5,581 nt of DNA, taken from positions 1 to 5,581 of the forward strand of contig DAHVAA010000115.1 of NCBI GenBank assembly GCA_027314845.1, written 5' to 3'. This document shows, in pieces, positions 5,404-5,581 of the stretch (positions are counted from its first letter, which is position 1; each line of letters opens with the position of its first letter). This DNA comes from Thermoplasmata archaeon. Its GTDB lineage: Archaea > Thermoplasmatota > Thermoplasmata > UBA184. Both the position numbers and the translations under genes were made by a program. A model generated the notes under the pieces. It was not told the DNA's origin. It did not search any database and worked only from the letters and a program-made list of their open reading frames with translations.

Positions 5404-5581
5404 TCAGTCCTCGCCGAAGTCGCCGCCGCCCATTCCGCCCATGCCGCCCATACCACCCATGCCGCCGCCACCGGGTCCGCCGGAGGGCGGAGGGCTCGAC
5501 TTCGAGGCGATGACGTCGTCGATCCGCAGGATCATGACGGCCGCGTCGGTCGCGCTCTCGATCGCCTGGCGTCCCACGCGG
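5404..5581 (-). CDS. ths: Thermosome (group II chaperonin) subunit, C-terminal end
   Basis: The last 58 codons and the TGA stop of a gene that enters from the right edge. The product is a subunit of the double-ring ATP-driven archaeal chaperonin that folds proteins in the cytosol. The visible part has the conserved end of the equatorial domain, with [19 protein letters not shown] at residues 4-22 of the fragment and then VIASK at 23-27. A Pro/Ser linker follows, and then a disordered Gly/Met tail with four GGM units and an acidic DFGED terminus. This AIESATEAA-MILRIDD block is nearly diagnostic for thermosomes, and the GGM tail is typical of archaeal subunits. Which paralogue (alpha or beta) cannot be told from this fragment. 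Only the C-terminal tenth or so is present; the ATPase and apical domains lie outside the window. Confidence 0.96.
   Translation of the reverse strand, partial: RVGRQAIESATDAAVMILRIDDVIASKSSPPPSGGPGGGGMGGMGGMGGMGGGDFGED
5431..5466 (-). repeat. In-frame GGM tandem repeat in the thermosome tail
   Basis: Four consecutive Gly-Gly-Met units (fragment residues 39-50) are encoded by 9-base near-repeats that vary at glycine third positions. Chaperonin C-terminal tails project into the central cavity. The codon variation suggests the repeat is kept at the protein level and is not a recent slippage product. Confidence 0.8.

Noticed and set aside
5205..5471. An 89-residue N-terminal extension of the metallophosphoesterase starting inside the thermosome tail.
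   Set aside because: The extension is Ala/Trp/Arg-rich, overlaps the chaperonin coding sequence, and crosses the hairpin. The ATG at 5204 has a ribosome-binding site and begins right at the fold's first strand.
4386..5513. A 375-codon plus-strand open frame over the phosphoesterase and the thermosome tail.
   Set aside because: It is antisense to two confidently identified genes, and its Arg/Glu/Val-rich translation has no family features.

Overview
This is a GC-rich window, with codon third positions dominated by G and C, and it most likely comes from an archaeon. The strongest evidence is the right edge, where the minus strand carries the C-terminus of a group II chaperonin (thermosome) ending in a Gly/Gly/Met-rich tail. 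AT-rich TATA-like boxes also sit about 22-29 bases ahead of two minus-strand start codons, as in archaeal leaderless transcripts. A high-GC member of the Thermoplasmatota is my best guess, but that is inference; no rRNA or other phylogenetic marker is present.

Layout from left to right. Positions 1-52 (minus) hold the first 17 codons of an unidentified gene, perhaps a cupin. Positions 98-1237 (minus) encode a complete PLP-dependent cystathionine gamma-synthase/lyase-type enzyme. A divergent intergenic region of 277 bases (1238-1514) holds candidate promoters for both directions and two GC-rich inverted repeats. Positions 1515-3167 (plus) encode an APC-superfamily amino-acid permease, followed after 42 bases by an uncharacterised nucleotidyltransferase-fold protein (3210-4241, plus). 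That gene runs tail to tail, 6 bases apart, into a calcineurin-like metallophosphoesterase (4248-5204, minus). A 199-base spacer containing a perfect 10-bp hairpin separates this from the thermosome C-terminus (5404-5581, minus).

Functionally this looks like an ordinary chromosomal segment. The sulfur amino-acid enzyme and the divergently transcribed amino-acid permease could be linked through amino-acid metabolism, but nothing in the sequence proves it. The permease and the nucleotidyltransferase-like gene probably share a transcript. I see no mobile element, CRISPR array, tRNA or rRNA. The part least explained by known biology is the nucleotidyltransferase-like protein: it has a recognisable active-site pattern and conserved-looking C-terminal motifs but no assigned function. 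I found no convincing evidence of a new multi-gene system.
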